NCBI RefSeq assembly: GCF_030009775.1
Contig: NZ_JASCTH010000005.1
Location: 62,001-126,000, forward strand
Origin: Actinoplanes sandaracinus
Lineage (GTDB): Bacteria > Actinomycetota > Actinomycetes > Mycobacteriales > Micromonosporaceae
Reading direction: 5' to 3'
DNA length: 64,000 nucleotides
Of the stretch, positions 18,862 to 27,825 are shown piece by piece (the stretch's first letter is position 1; every line of letters starts with the position of its first letter). Below the pieces are notes generated by a model, which was not told the DNA's origin, did not search any database, and saw only the letters and a program-made list of their open reading frames with translations. The position numbers and the translations under genes were made by a program.

Positions 18862-18880
18862 CCCACGTCACACCCCCCAT

Positions 18881-18916
18881 GGCGATGGGCCCGGCCGTCC
18901 GGCCGGGCCCATCGCC
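18881..18916. terminator. Bidirectional intrinsic terminator
   Basis: A perfect 16-bp inverted repeat (left arm 18881-18896, right arm 18901-18916) with a 4-base GTCC loop lies between the convergent cutinase and lipase genes, 19 bases after the former and 33 before the latter's stop. No U-tract, as is common in actinobacteria. Confidence 0.85.
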
Positions 18917-18949
18917 GTCGCGGCGGCGGTGACGGGGGTGGCGGCGGCC

Positions 18950-19720
18950 TCAAGCCGGGCACTCGGTCGGCCGCAGCAGCGGGTCCGGGCCGACCGACCG
19001 CAGAACCAGGGCCGTGACGAGCGGGTCCGTCGGCAGGGCGCTGTGCGAGACGCGGGCCCGGGGGCAGATCTCCTGCAGCGCCACGTTCACCGCGCCGTCC
19101 AGCCGGGCCGAGTCCGGTGGCTGCACCGTCTCGTCGTCGTTCGTCCAGATCGACAGCCAAGGCAGGCCCTCGGGCAGGTCGGAGTCGTCGATGTCGTCGA
19201 GCAGGTCGCTTCCGGGAGCGAGCTGGCGGCAGGCCTCCGGGCAGGACCGGGGGACCAGAGCCGCGCCCATGCCCGCGATCCGGGTGCCGTGCAGCGGTGA
19301 ACCGAGGGTGACGATGCGGCGGGCGACCGTCGCGCCGTCGTACCGGTCCACCCACAGCCGGGCCACCACCCCGCCGGCGGAATAGCCGATCAGGTCGACC
19401 GACGGCGCGCCGGCGGTCAGCTCCCGGCGGACGGCCTGCTCCAGGCTGTCGGCCTGGACCCGCAGGTCGCCCGTGCCGCCGTCGGGCAGGGTGATCACCT
19501 GCGCGGTCCGGCCCGCCGTGCCCAGCCGCCGCGCGAGCTGCGACAGCGCCGCCTGGCTGCCGCCGTACCCGGGGACCAGCAGCACCGTCCCCGGCTGTGC
19601 CTGATCCGGCCGGGTGAGCGGTCCGTCGTCGGCGAACCGCCGCGCGACGACCACGCCGAGCACCACCAGGACGGCGGCCACGACGGCGCAGAGGATCACC
19701 GTTCGGCGGGGTGCGGACAC
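18950..19720 (-). CDS. Membrane-anchored alpha/beta hydrolase, lipase class 2-like
   Basis: A 256-residue lipase or acyltransferase-like enzyme exported by an N-terminal hydrophobic helix (about 7-27, uncleaved anchor or signal). The oxyanion region VLLVPGYGGS (about 46-55) and nucleophile elbow GYSAGG (Ser about 114) are clear. IVTLGSPLHGTRIAG is typical of triacylglycerol lipase class 2/PGAP1-like folds. The catalytic histidine is probably VSHSALP near the C-terminus. GTG 19720 fits the signal sequence; upstream in-frame sequence looks non-coding. The gene ends convergent with the cutinase, and both may act on lipidic substrates outside the cell. Confidence 0.82.
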   Translation of the reverse strand: MSAPRRTVILCAVVAAVLVVLGVVVARRFADDGPLTRPDQAQPGTVLLVPGYGGSQAALSQLARRLGTAGRTAQVITLPDGGTGDLRVQADSLEQAVRRELTAGAPSVDLIGYSAGGVVARLWVDRYDGATVARRIVTLGSPLHGTRIAGMGAALVPRSCPEACRQLAPGSDLLDDIDDSDLPEGLPWLSIWTNDDETVQPPDSARLDGAVNVALQEICPRARVSHSALPTDPLVTALVLRSVGPDPLLRPTECPA

Positions 19721-19928
19721 CCGTCCATGATGCCGCGCCGACCGATCACGGCGGGCGACGATCCGCGAGTCGCGAGGGGCCGCGGCGCGGGAACGGTCCC
19801 GCGGGCGGCAGCCGTCCTGGTGACAGGGCCGCCGGGACGCGAGCGGCGCGACGGCGACCAGCGCGGGCACTCCCCGGGTGTGCGCCCGGTCATGGCCGTC
19901 GGCATCACGGACGGTTATGGTCACCGCC

Positions 19929-20639
19929 ATGCCGGAAACCGCCACCCTTCCGTTCGACGCCGTGCTCTTCGACTGCGACGGGGTGCTCGTCGACTCCGAA
20001 CGCATCACGAACACCGTGCTCCGGGAGATGCTGCACGAACTCGGCTGGCAGGTCTCCGCGGCGGACTGTTTCCGGCTCTTCGTGGGCCGCGCGCTCCGCG
20101 ACGAGGTCGCGGTGATCACCGCACACACCGGTTTCACCGTGACCGACGAGTGGCTGGGCGAGTTCCGTCGGCGCCGTAACGACGCCCTCGTGCGCGATCT
20201 GCTGCCGATTCCCGGGGCGGTCGCCGCCGTCCGGGAGATCGACCGGCTCTACCGCGGCAACCTGGCCTGTGCCAGCGGCGCCGACCGCCACAAGGTCGAG
20301 TTGCAGCTCACCAAGGTCGGCCTGGACGCCGTGTTCGCCGGCAAGATCTTCAGCGGCATGGAGACACCCCGGAGCAAGCCCGCCCCCGACGTCTATCTGG
20401 CGGCCGCGGCCGCCCTCGGCGTCGACCCGGCCCGCACCGCCGTCATCGAGGACACTCCGACCGGTGTCCGTGCCGGGGTGGCCGCCGGGGCGACGGTCTT
20501 CGGCTACTGCCCGCCGGAGAGCCCGTCCCACAACGTCCCGCAGGTGCTGCTGGACGCCGGCGCCGCCGGCACCTTCACCGACATGGCCGGCCTGCCCGCG
20601 CTTCTGGCCGGTCTGCCCGCGTCCCGCCCGGGGCGCTGA
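19929..20639 (+). CDS. HAD-superfamily (subfamily IA) phosphatase
   Basis: A 236-residue cytosolic phosphatase or phosphoglucomutase-like enzyme. Motif I DAVLFDCDGVLVDSE carries the nucleophile (Asp15) and acid (Asp17). Motif II is ACASGA, motif III the lysine in RSKPAPDVYL, and motif IV VIEDTPTGV. A helical cap lies between motifs I and II. Substrate cannot be inferred; close family members include phosphoglycolate, 2-deoxyglucose-6-phosphate and beta-phosphoglucomutase-type enzymes. ATG 19929 is the last start before the conserved motif; ATG 19917 is possible. It is divergent from the lipase gene. Confidence 0.85.
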   Translation: MPETATLPFDAVLFDCDGVLVDSERITNTVLREMLHELGWQVSAADCFRLFVGRALRDEVAVITAHTGFTVTDEWLGEFRRRRNDALVRDLLPIPGAVAAVREIDRLYRGNLACASGADRHKVELQLTKVGLDAVFAGKIFSGMETPRSKPAPDVYLAAAAALGVDPARTAVIEDTPTGVRAGVAAGATVFGYCPPESPSHNVPQVLLDAGAAGTFTDMAGLPALLAGLPASRPGR

Positions 20640-20661
20640 TCGCGGCGGTTCGCGCGGCCAC

Positions 20662-20689
20662 CCGGCGGGCGCCGGCCGGGACCCGCCGG
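20662..20689. terminator. Possible terminator between HAD and Lrp genes
   Basis: An 8-bp inverted repeat (20662-20669 with 20682-20689) and a GC-rich loop sit in the 69-base gap between convergent genes. Several alternative pairings exist in this GC-rich stretch. Confidence 0.35.
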
Positions 20690-20708
20690 TGAGCCCGGCG
20701 GGGCGGCG

Positions 20709-21263
20709 TCAGGTGCGGGACCGCAGCACTCCCGCGCCGTTGCGGACCTCGAAGACCAGGTGAGTCTCGGTCTGGCGGACGACCCGGTGCGTGGTGACGT
20801 ACTGCAGCACGAAGTCGCGCAGCGCCTCGGCGTTCTCGACGGCGACGTGCAGGTAGAAGTCGTCGGCGCCGGCGACGTGGAAGGCCTGCAGCACGCCCGG
20901 GGTCGCGGCCAGGGCGTCGTACAACTGATTGACGTTGGCCATGGTGTGGCTGCCCAACCGCACCATGATGATCGCCTGCAGCGGACATCCGAGCAGCGCC
21001 AGATCGAGCTGCGCGCGGGTGCCGGTGATGACGCCCGCCTCGCGCAGCGCCCGGACGCGGTAGGCGCAGGTCGACTCGGCCAGGCCGAGGCGGCCGGCGA
21101 GCGCCTTGTTGGTCACGTCGGCGTTCTCGGAGAGCGCTCTGAGCAACTGATGATCGACGTGGTCGAGGGTGGTCGCGGGGCCGACCGCACGCCGCGGCGG
21201 TTGCGGGTTTCGCAATGTGATCGCTCCCAACTCGCTGCCGTGTTGCTGAGAAAGGCGAATCAC
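20709..21263 (-). CDS. Lrp/AsnC-family transcriptional regulator
   Basis: A 184-residue regulator. The N-terminal winged HTH (about 32-90; LDHVDHQLLRALSENADVTNKALAGRLGL, AESTCAYRVRALREAGVI) is followed by the RAM ligand-binding domain (about 98-175; VRLGSHT..GVLQAFHVAGADDFYLHV). Family members sense amino acids and often control the adjacent operon. It is divergent from the PLP lyase/E1 operon across a 66-base gap, so it probably controls that operon in response to methionine, cysteine or a related amino acid. The first 30 residues are not conserved and the GTG start at 21263 is uncertain. Confidence 0.87.
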   Translation of the reverse strand: MIRLSQQHGSELGAITLRNPQPPRRAVGPATTLDHVDHQLLRALSENADVTNKALAGRLGLAESTCAYRVRALREAGVITGTRAQLDLALLGCPLQAIIMVRLGSHTMANVNQLYDALAATPGVLQAFHVAGADDFYLHVAVENAEALRDFVLQYVTTHRVVRQTETHLVFEVRNGAGVLRSRT

Positions 21264-21329
21264 GGCGTACGCCTTGCTGATTCGACAGCGACTCTATGTT
21301 CGCGTTGGGTTTTCCGGAAACCTACCTCC

Positions 21330-22529
21330 ATGACGAGCCCCCTGCACAGCGACTCGGTGGCCGTGCACGCCGGCCGTGAGGACTTCACCGCGCTCGGCGT
21401 GCACGCCCCTCCTCTTGATCTGTCGTCGACGTATCCGCTGCCGGATCTGGCCCGCGGCGGCGAGTCCTACGAGGCCATGGCGGGTGGCGGCTATCCGCTG
21501 GCGGACGGCGGCGCCGTCTACGCCCGGCTGTGGAACCCGACGGTGGCCCGATTCGAGGCCGCTCTGGCGCAACTGGAGCACACCGACACGGCGGTCGCGT
21601 TCTCCTCGGGCATGGCGGCGATGACGGCGGCGATCCTGGCGCACACGACGATGGCCGGCAAACGGCACGTCGTGGCGGTGCGGCCGCTGTACGGCGGCAC
21701 CGACCATCTGCTGGCCACCGGCCTGCTGGGCGCGGAGGTGACGTTCTGCGCCGAGGAGGAGGTCGCCGGCGCGGTACGGGCCGACACCGGCCTGGTGATC
21801 CTGGAGACGCCGGCGAACCCGACGCTGGATCTGGTCGACATCGCGGCCGTCGTCGCGCAGGCCGGTGCGGTCCCGGTGCTGGTGGACAACACCTTCGCGA
21901 CGCCGGTCCTGCAGAATCCGGTTACTCTCGGGGCCACCATGGCTCTGCACAGCGCGACCAAGTACCTCGGCGGGCACGGCGACGTCGTCGCCGGCGTGAT
22001 CGCCTGCGGCGAGGAGACCGCCGGCAGGCTGCGGCAGGTCCGGGCCGTCACCGGCGGGCTGCTGCACCCGTGGGGCGCCTACCTGCTGCACCGGGGCCTG
22101 GCGACGCTCCCGGTCCGGGTGCGCGCCCAGCAGGACAACGCGCGCCGTGTCGCCGACTGGCTGGCGCGGCACCCGGCTGTCGCACGGGTGCACTATCCCG
22201 GCGCCGACGGCGACCCGCGCGGCCTGCTGGGCCGGCAGATGCGCGGCCCGGGGGCGATGGTCTCCGTCGCGCTGCGCGGCGGGTTCGATGCCGCCTGCCG
22301 TCTGACCTCGAGCACCCGCCTGTTCACCCACGCTGTCTCTCTCGGCGGCGTCGACTCCCTGATCCAGCATCCGGCCGCCCTCACCCACCGGCCCGTCGCG
22401 CCGCACGCCCGCCCGTCCGCCGACGTGGTCCGGCTCTCCGTCGGCCTCGAGCACGTCGGCGACCTGATCGCCGACCTCCAGCAGGCACTCACCGCCACCG
22501 TCCCCGCTTCCACCCGGAGAACCACGTGA
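21330..22529 (+). CDS. PLP-dependent sulfur amino-acid lyase (methionine gamma-lyase / cystathionine gamma-lyase family)
   Basis: A 399-residue Cys/Met-metabolism enzyme, cytosolic, probably tetrameric. It shows YARLWNPTV (tyrosine from the neighbouring subunit), SSGMAAMTAA, LYGGTDHLL, LETPANPTLDLVDI, VLVDNTFATP and the Schiff-base lysine in HSATKYLGGHGD (about Lys211). Methionine gamma-lyases usually have Cys where LYGG has Gly, so methionine gamma-lyase and cystathionine gamma-lyase remain equally open from sequence. Either releases 2-oxobutyrate. The next gene begins inside its stop codon (GTGA) and encodes a ketoacid E1-like protein, which supports 2-oxobutyrate as the shared intermediate. 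An Lrp gene is divergent. Confidence 0.88.
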   Translation: MTSPLHSDSVAVHAGREDFTALGVHAPPLDLSSTYPLPDLARGGESYEAMAGGGYPLADGGAVYARLWNPTVARFEAALAQLEHTDTAVAFSSGMAAMTAAILAHTTMAGKRHVVAVRPLYGGTDHLLATGLLGAEVTFCAEEEVAGAVRADTGLVILETPANPTLDLVDIAAVVAQAGAVPVLVDNTFATPVLQNPVTLGATMALHSATKYLGGHGDVVAGVIACGEETAGRLRQVRAVTGGLLHPWGAYLLHRGLATLPVRVRAQQDNARRVADWLARHPAVARVHYPGADGDPRGLLGRQMRGPGAMVSVALRGGFDAACRLTSSTRLFTHAVSLGGVDSLIQHPAALTHRPVAPHARPSADVVRLSVGLEHVGDLIADLQQALTATVPASTRRTT

Positions 22530-24874
22530 ACGACTCCTCCCCCGGCGCCGACGCCGTCGCCGACGTCGCCGTCCTGCGCGAGATCGCCCGCCGGGTGCTG
22601 TGGCTGTCGGCGTCGATCGTCGACGCCGCCAACGCCGGGCGGCCGAACGACTCCGGGGTCAAGGTCGGCGGCCATCAGGCCTCCAGCGCCTCGATGGTCG
22701 ACATCATGGTGGCCCTGTGGTTCGCCGAGCTGACCGCCCAGGACCGGGTGTCGGTCAAGCCGCACGCCTCCCCCGTGCTGCACGCCATCAACTATCTGCT
22801 CGGCGACCTCGACGAGTCCTACCTGCCGATGCTGCGCGCCAAGGGCGGCCTGCAGTCGTACCCCTCGCGGTTGAAGGACCCCGGCACCGTCGACTTCTCC
22901 ACCGGGTCGGTCGGGATCGGCGCGACCGCCGCGCTGTGGGCGGCGATGGCCCATCGCTATCTGGCCTCCCAATTCTCCGGTACGCCCACCGGCGGCCGGT
23001 TCGTCAGCCTGCTCGGTGACGCCGAACTCGACGAGGGCGCGATCTGGGAAGCGGTCATGGACCCGGCCGTGGCGAAGATGGGCGAGCTGCTGTGGGTCGT
23101 GGACCTCAACCGGCAGTCCCTGGACCGGGTCGTCCCCGACATCCAGATCGCCAAACTGCAGGGGATGTTCGCGGCGGCCGGCTGGCAGGTGGTCGTTCTC
23201 AAGTGGGGACGGATCATCTCGGAGCTGTTCGACCGGCCCGGCGGGCAGGTGCTGCGGGCCCGGCTGGAAGCCATGCCGAACGAGGAGTACCAGCGGATGC
23301 TGAGGGCCGGGCCGGCGCAGACCGCCGACCGGATCCTCGCCGCGAGCGAGACGCTGCCGGGCGCGGCCGAGCTCAAGGCGCTGCTGGACGACATCGACCC
23401 GGCCGAGCTGGCCGCCGCCGTGCGTGACCTCGGCGGCCACGACCTCGGGCTGCTCGTCGACACGTTCCGCGCCGTCGACACGCATCGCCCGACCGTGGTG
23501 TTCGCCTACACCGTCAAAGGCCGCGGCCTGCCGACCGAGGGGCACCCCAACAACCATTCCGCGCTGCTGTCGGGCGTACAGATGGATGTTCTCGCGGCCT
23601 CCTCGGGCATGGACCGCTCGGCGCCGTGGCAGCGTTTCGCCGCCGGCACGCCGGCCGGGCGGCTGTGCGGCGACCGCGGGCGCGCGCTGCGCCGGGAACC
23701 GGTCGCGGCGCCGGCGCCGGTGCCCGTGCCGGCCCAGCTGGGCCACGCCTACCGTAAGCCGATCAGCACCCAGGCCGCGCTCGGCCGGCTGCTGGCCGAC
23801 CTGCCGCGCGACGCGCCGGCAGCGGCCGCCCGGGTGGTCACCTGCTCCCCCGACGTCGCCTCCTCCACCAACCTGGGCGGCTGGATCAACAAGACCGGCG
23901 TCTGGTCGGTGCAGGACCGCCGCGACTGGTTCGCCGACGACGCGGAACGAGTGCTGCGCTGGCAGGAGAACAGCAACGGCCAGCACATCGAGCTCGGCAT
24001 CGCCGAGGTGAACCTGGTGTCGCTGCTCGGCGAGCTCGGCGCGACCTGGTCCCGCTGGGGCGAACGGCTCATCCCCATCGCGACGCTGTACGACCCGTTC
24101 GTCTCCCGCGCCCTGGAACCCTGGTCGTACGGCATCTACGCCGGCGGCCAGTCGATCCTGGTCGGGACGCCGTCCGGGGTGACCCTGGCGCCCGAGGGCG
24201 GGGCACACCAGTCGATCACGACGCCGTCGATCGGCCTGGAACAGCCGGGATGCGTCGCCTGGGAGCCGGCTTTCCCGCAGGACCTGGAGTGGTGTTTCCT
24301 GCACGCGATGAGCCGGGTCGGCGTGGACGGGGGCACGTCCGCGTACTTCCGGCTCTCCACCCGGCCGATCGACCCGCGGGTCGCCGGGCTGCCCGACGAC
24401 CCGGGCCTGACGGAACGCCGGCGACGGCAGGCGGTCGCCGGCGGCTACCGGCTCCCGGCCGGGCACACACCGGGGCAGGAGGAGGTCACCCTCGTCGGGG
24501 TCGGCGCGATCATGCCGGAGGTGATCGCGGCCGCGCGGGCCCTGAACGAGCAGGGGGTCAACGCCGGCGTCGTCTGCCTGACCAGCCCGGACCTGGTGTT
24601 CCGGTCGTTCCAGCAGCGCGGCAGCCGGGACGCCGGGCTGGGCGGCGCCATCGTGGACGAGCTGTTCCCGGCCGAGCACCGGTCACCGCTGGTCACGGTG
24701 CACGACGGGCATCCGCACACCCTGGCGTTCCTCGGCGCCGTCCGCGGCGACCGGATCCGCTGCCTCGGGGTGACCGAGTTCGGGCAGTCATCGAGTCTGG
24801 CCGACGCCTATCGGTTGCACGGTATCGACACCGCGTCGATCGTGGACGCGGCGCTGACCGTGACGTCGCGCTGA
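22526..24874 (+). CDS. Transketolase-like 2-oxoacid dehydrogenase E1 component
   Basis: A 782-residue thiamine-diphosphate enzyme of the single-chain AceE/transketolase-like type, somewhat shorter than the pyruvate dehydrogenase E1 of about 900. The TPP/Mg site is GDAELDEG (164-171) plus DLNRQS (193-198). The substrate-loop histidines are in VKVGGHQASS and TEGHPNNHSALL. The pyrimidine-binding and C-terminal domains follow (QHIELGIAEVNLVSLLGELG; VTEFGQSSSL). GTG 22526 has GGAGA upstream and overlaps the lyase stop by 4 bases. The coupling suggests it oxidises 2-oxobutyrate made by the lyase. No E2 or E3 genes are here, so those would be shared. Confidence 0.87.
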   Translation: MNDSSPGADAVADVAVLREIARRVLWLSASIVDAANAGRPNDSGVKVGGHQASSASMVDIMVALWFAELTAQDRVSVKPHASPVLHAINYLLGDLDESYLPMLRAKGGLQSYPSRLKDPGTVDFSTGSVGIGATAALWAAMAHRYLASQFSGTPTGGRFVSLLGDAELDEGAIWEAVMDPAVAKMGELLWVVDLNRQSLDRVVPDIQIAKLQGMFAAAGWQVVVLKWGRIISELFDRPGGQVLRARLEAMPNEEYQRMLRAGPAQTADRILAASETLPGAAELKALLDDIDPAELAAAVRDLGGHDLGLLVDTFRAVDTHRPTVVFAYTVKGRGLPTEGHPNNHSALLSGVQMDVLAASSGMDRSAPWQRFAAGTPAGRLCGDRGRALRREPVAAPAPVPVPAQLGHAYRKPISTQAALGRLLADLPRDAPAAAARVVTCSPDVASSTNLGGWINKTGVWSVQDRRDWFADDAERVLRWQENSNGQHIELGIAEVNLVSLLGELGATWSRWGERLIPIATLYDPFVSRALEPWSYGIYAGGQSILVGTPSGVTLAPEGGAHQSITTPSIGLEQPGCVAWEPAFPQDLEWCFLHAMSRVGVDGGTSAYFRLSTRPIDPRVAGLPDDPGLTERRRRQAVAGGYRLPAGHTPGQEEVTLVGVGAIMPEVIAAARALNEQGVNAGVVCLTSPDLVFRSFQQRGSRDAGLGGAIVDELFPAEHRSPLVTVHDGHPHTLAFLGAVRGDRIRCLGVTEFGQSSSLADAYRLHGIDTASIVDAALTVTSR

Positions 24875-24879
24875 CCGGT

Positions 24880-24917
24880 GCGGCAGCCGGCTCTCCCCAA
24901 GCCGGCGGGGGTGCCGC
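24880..24917. terminator. Probable terminator after the lyase/E1 operon
   Basis: An interrupted inverted repeat (24880-24892 with 24900-24917, a five-G bulge on the right arm) starts 6 bases after the E1 stop. The position fits a terminator; the pairing is imperfect. Confidence 0.45.
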
Positions 24918-25021
24918 GGACCGCTCGGGTCTCGTACGCCTCCGGCATCAGCCTGTCCGCGGGCGGCGTACCAGCTTGCTTCTCCGGCTTCGACGCGGTC
25001 GCCGGCGGGTAACGCATCGGC

Positions 25022-25633
25022 GTGGATCATCTGCGGTTGCTCTTCGACGGCTGGATCGCCGGCGTGGGTACGGCCGGTGGCACGCGGCTGGTGGTCGGGC
25101 ACTGGCCGGGCTCGCCGTTCGGGCCGGTCACCGACGTGATGGTGGAGTCTCCCGACGGTCATCGCCTGCTGCTCGCCGAGACCGGGGAGCTGGGCCGGTT
25201 CGTCGCCGACACCTACGCGTTCGATGAGGTCCGGATCGTGCCGATCGCGGTGGCGAGGTCGGGGACGGCCTGGGCCGTCACCGCCGGCCCGCTCGCGCTG
25301 CGGTTCAGCACCGGCGGGCGCGGCCCGCTGGGCCTGCTCCTGCGGGCGGTGCCGGCGGCGCTGGCCCGGCGGCTGTGGTGGGTGCGACTGATCGACGCGC
25401 CCGCCCGTCTTCTGCGGGGCGTCCGCACCTATGGCAGCGCCGGCGGCGGTCGGCGCGAGTGGTACGCCGCACGCGACCTGCGCCGCATCACCGCCGCCAC
25501 CGCGGCGCTGGACGGTGTGGACCTGGGCCGCCTCGCCGCGGTCGACCCGCCGGTGCGGTTCGGTTTCGGTTCGGCGCCGCGGTCTCCGGCCCTGGTGCGC
25601 GTCACCACCACCGTCGAGATCCCGCAGCCCTGA
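25022..25633 (+). CDS. Conserved hypothetical protein
   Basis: A 203-residue protein of unknown function, GTG start. No signal peptide; a moderately hydrophobic Ala/Leu segment (GPLGLLLRAVPAALARRLWWVRLID, about 100-125) might be membrane-associated. Beta-rich N-terminal half (RLVVGHWPGSPFGPVTDVMVESPDGHRLLLAE) and basic middle. GC3 is strongly biased, so it is a real gene. Its neighbours are separated by gaps and give no functional hint. Confidence 0.65.
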   Translation: MDHLRLLFDGWIAGVGTAGGTRLVVGHWPGSPFGPVTDVMVESPDGHRLLLAETGELGRFVADTYAFDEVRIVPIAVARSGTAWAVTAGPLALRFSTGGRGPLGLLLRAVPAALARRLWWVRLIDAPARLLRGVRTYGSAGGGRREWYAARDLRRITAATAALDGVDLGRLAAVDPPVRFGFGSAPRSPALVRVTTTVEIPQP

Positions 25634-25706
25634 CTCTCCGCTCCCGGATCAGGCGCGGAGTCCTCTCACCGGACGGGCGGAAGCCGGCTCGGCGCCGCCA
25701 GTCGCC

Positions 25707-26276
25707 TCACGCCGCCAGGCAGCGGCCGTCCGGGAGCAGGCCCGCGTACCAGGAGTGCTGGCGCTCCACAGGCGGCGGGGTGACGTCGGCGATCACACAG
25801 ACGTCGCCGATCCGAACGGCCCAGATCAACGCGCCCCGCGCCGTCGGGTCCTCGACCCGGCCCAGCCTCACCACGGCGCCGGTGTACCCGGCCCGGGCCA
25901 GGGCCTGCCGCACCTTCGTGACGTAGTCGTCGGTGGCGGCGAGTCGGGCCTCCCCGAGGCAGTGGCCGTTGCCGTCGAGCTCCTCCAGACAACCGCCGTC
26001 GCGCCCCCGGTTGGCCACCGCGGCCCCGGCCTCGTCCAGCGCCTCATCCTCGCCGATGGCCGGCGCGGGCGTACGCAGGTGGCTGTCCTTCAGCTCCAGC
26101 GCGCAGTGACCGTCGTCGTCGTTCAGGGGATCCGAGCAGCGCGGCGTCGGCGCGCTGCTCGGCTGCGCGTTGCTCGGCTGCGGCTGGGCGACGTCGCGCT
26201 CGGTCGGCGCGCCACAGGCGGTCGCCATCGCCAGGAGCAGGGCGGCCGGCGTCATCCTCCGCTTCGGTGATCTCAC
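25707..26276 (-). CDS. Secreted lipoprotein, hypothetical
   Basis: A 189-residue protein with a lipoprotein signal: basic start RSPKRRM, hydrophobic AALLLAMATA, and lipobox cysteine (ATACG). The mature part has a Pro/Ser linker, six cysteines (PRCSDPLNDDDGHC, GGCLEELDGNGHC, VCVIADV, DGRCLAA) that probably form disulfides, and two acidic D/N-rich cysteine loops. GTG 26276 was preferred because it gives a normal basic n-region; ATG 26255 and TTG 26285 are alternatives, none with a clear Shine-Dalgarno. Function unknown. Confidence 0.72.
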   Translation of the reverse strand: MRSPKRRMTPAALLLAMATACGAPTERDVAQPQPSNAQPSSAPTPRCSDPLNDDDGHCALELKDSHLRTPAPAIGEDEALDEAGAAVANRGRDGGCLEELDGNGHCLGEARLAATDDYVTKVRQALARAGYTGAVVRLGRVEDPTARGALIWAVRIGDVCVIADVTPPPVERQHSWYAGLLPDGRCLAA

Positions 26277-26427
26277 GCTGGGCAAGATATGTGATCACCG
26301 ACCGGCGCCTGATCGCCCGAGCCGGCGAAGAAGTCGATACGACCGGCGCCACCACGGCCACCGGGACGCGGGTCATGCGGCGAGGAGGTTCGAGCATGCC
26401 CGTGCGCACGCCGTCGGTGGCCGGTCG

Positions 26428-26763
26428 CTATGTGTGCTGGGCGGTGCCCGAGCCTGGTGCGGGCGGCGGCGTCATCGACCGTTGATGGCCGCATTCGAGC
26501 TCGTTGCCCTCGAGGTCGGTGACCCATCCGTCGGTGCCGTTGACGTGCACCTGGATCGAGCCGGGACAGTGGTCGACCTGGAACGGTTCGTTGCCTCTCA
26601 CCGTGCCCGGCCAGGTCGGCCCGCCGCCCGACCGGCCGACGGTGTGGACCACCAGTGACTCACCGGGCATGAGCCGGTAGTCGCGCCCGTACCACTCGAG
26701 CACCACTTCGAGCACCTCATCACTGTGGTTGGAGATCGGCAACCGGGCCACAGGTTCATCCAC
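26428..26763 (-). CDS. Small conserved hypothetical protein
   Basis: A 111-residue acidic protein with no signal or membrane segment. It is beta-rich (LPISNHSDEVLEVVLEWYGRDYRLMPGESLVVHTVG, IQVHVNG) and ends with ELECGHQR and a disordered tail. GTG 26763 has AAGGTG upstream. I recall similar small proteins in Micromonosporaceae but not a named domain. It is divergent from the CAP-domain gene with an AT-richer gap (26764-26955) that probably holds both promoters. Confidence 0.65.
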   Translation of the reverse strand: MDEPVARLPISNHSDEVLEVVLEWYGRDYRLMPGESLVVHTVGRSGGGPTWPGTVRGNEPFQVDHCPGSIQVHVNGTDGWVTDLEGNELECGHQRSMTPPPAPGSGTAQHT

Positions 26764-26955
26764 CAGCGCTCACCACCTTGAAAGACCGCTTTCGCCCGAC
26801 CGGACTGTCGACCGTTAGGTTTCGATGAACCGAACCTTAATGATTCCTTAGTATCGATCTTCTCGCGGGCCGGGAATGAATAGTAGGTCGGCTGCTTCCG
26901 AAACCCGGAAGGTCCAGCAGCATCGCTGTCACACGAGCCGACGAGGTGAAAGTCC

Positions 26956-27777
26956 GTGCCCACTCCCCCCAACCGGCGGATCCGCTACACCCTGATGGTC
27001 ATCGGGGCCCTGGGGATGATCGGCGCCGGCTCCGCCGCCATCGTCGTGGGAAGCGGCTCAGGGGACCGGGAGGTCCGCTTGGCCGCGACCACTCCCGACG
27101 CCACCGGGACCGCCGGCACCGTCGAGACCGCCGAGACCGCCGACACCGCGGAGGCCGCGGAGGCCGCGGGCACCGCTACGAGCGCGTCACCGTCCACGCA
27201 ACCCACAGCATCGCCGTCCGCCGTACCGGCGGCGCCGGCATCGGCAACGGCCGCACCGTCACCAAGCACCACGGCGGCCGCTCGCTCGCAGGCCCAGCCG
27301 AAATCCACCGTGACGAAGCAGCGCGTCAAGTCATCCGCACCGGCGCCGAACTCGACGACAAAGGCGCCGTCCGGCGGCGACACCGCCTCCTCCGCGGTCG
27401 CCGCCGAGGTGGTCCGGCTGGTCAACGTCGAACGGCAGAAGGCCGGCTGCTCCGGCCTCAGCAGCGAGTCACGCCTGGAGGCGGCGGCGCAGAAGCACTC
27501 CGAGCTGCAGGCCGAACGGAACAGTATGTCGCACCAGTTGCCCGGGGAAGCCGGCATGAGCGACCGGGTCACGGCTGAGGGCTACCGGTGGCGAAGTGTC
27601 GGCGAGAATGTCGCCGCCGGCTACTCCAGCGCGGCGAGCGTCATGGACGGCTGGATGAACAGCCCCGGCCACAAGGCGAACATCCTCAACTGCGGCTTCA
27701 AGGAGATCGGCGTCGGCTTGGCGAAGTCCTCATCGGGAACCCAGTACTGGACCCAGAACTTCGCGACGCCGGCCTGA
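26956..27777 (+). CDS. Membrane-anchored CAP (SCP/PR1)-domain protein
   Basis: A 273-residue extracytoplasmic protein. One hydrophobic helix (about 11-33) follows a basic N-terminus. A low-complexity Thr/Ala/Glu then Pro/Ser/Ala linker (about 45-145) probably spans the cell wall. The C-terminal CAP domain (about 148-273) has VVRLVNVERQKAGC, AAQKHSELQAERNSMSH, GENVAAGY, WMNSPGHKANIL and a terminal WTQNFA. Two histidines and glutamates of the CAP cavity are present. Bacterial CAP proteins are secreted, with roles that are mostly unknown. GTG 26956 has GAGGTGAAAG upstream. A hairpin follows the stop. Confidence 0.87.
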   Translation: MPTPPNRRIRYTLMVIGALGMIGAGSAAIVVGSGSGDREVRLAATTPDATGTAGTVETAETADTAEAAEAAGTATSASPSTQPTASPSAVPAAPASATAAPSPSTTAAARSQAQPKSTVTKQRVKSSAPAPNSTTKAPSGGDTASSAVAAEVVRLVNVERQKAGCSGLSSESRLEAAAQKHSELQAERNSMSHQLPGEAGMSDRVTAEGYRWRSVGENVAAGYSSAASVMDGWMNSPGHKANILNCGFKEIGVGLAKSSSGTQYWTQNFATPA

Positions 27778-27786
27778 CACCGGGTT

Positions 27787-27825
27787 ACCGGGAAGCTCGT
27801 AGCTCGGTGAGCTGCGAGCCCCGGT
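27787..27825. terminator. Intrinsic terminator after the CAP gene
   Basis: Nested inverted repeat: 27795-27805 pairs with 27809-27819 with one mismatch around a 3-base loop, extended by 27787-27792 with 27820-27825. It begins 10 bases after the CAP-domain stop. Confidence 0.65.

Noticed and set aside
22193..24679. Long minus-strand frame opposite the lyase/E1 operon
   Set aside because: Antisense shadow; the plus-strand frames contain conserved enzyme motifs.
26267..26485. Plus-strand frame with YVITDRRLIAR, like a bacterial PH-domain motif
   Set aside because: Only about 10 residues match; it overlaps two genes on the other strand and has no start site.
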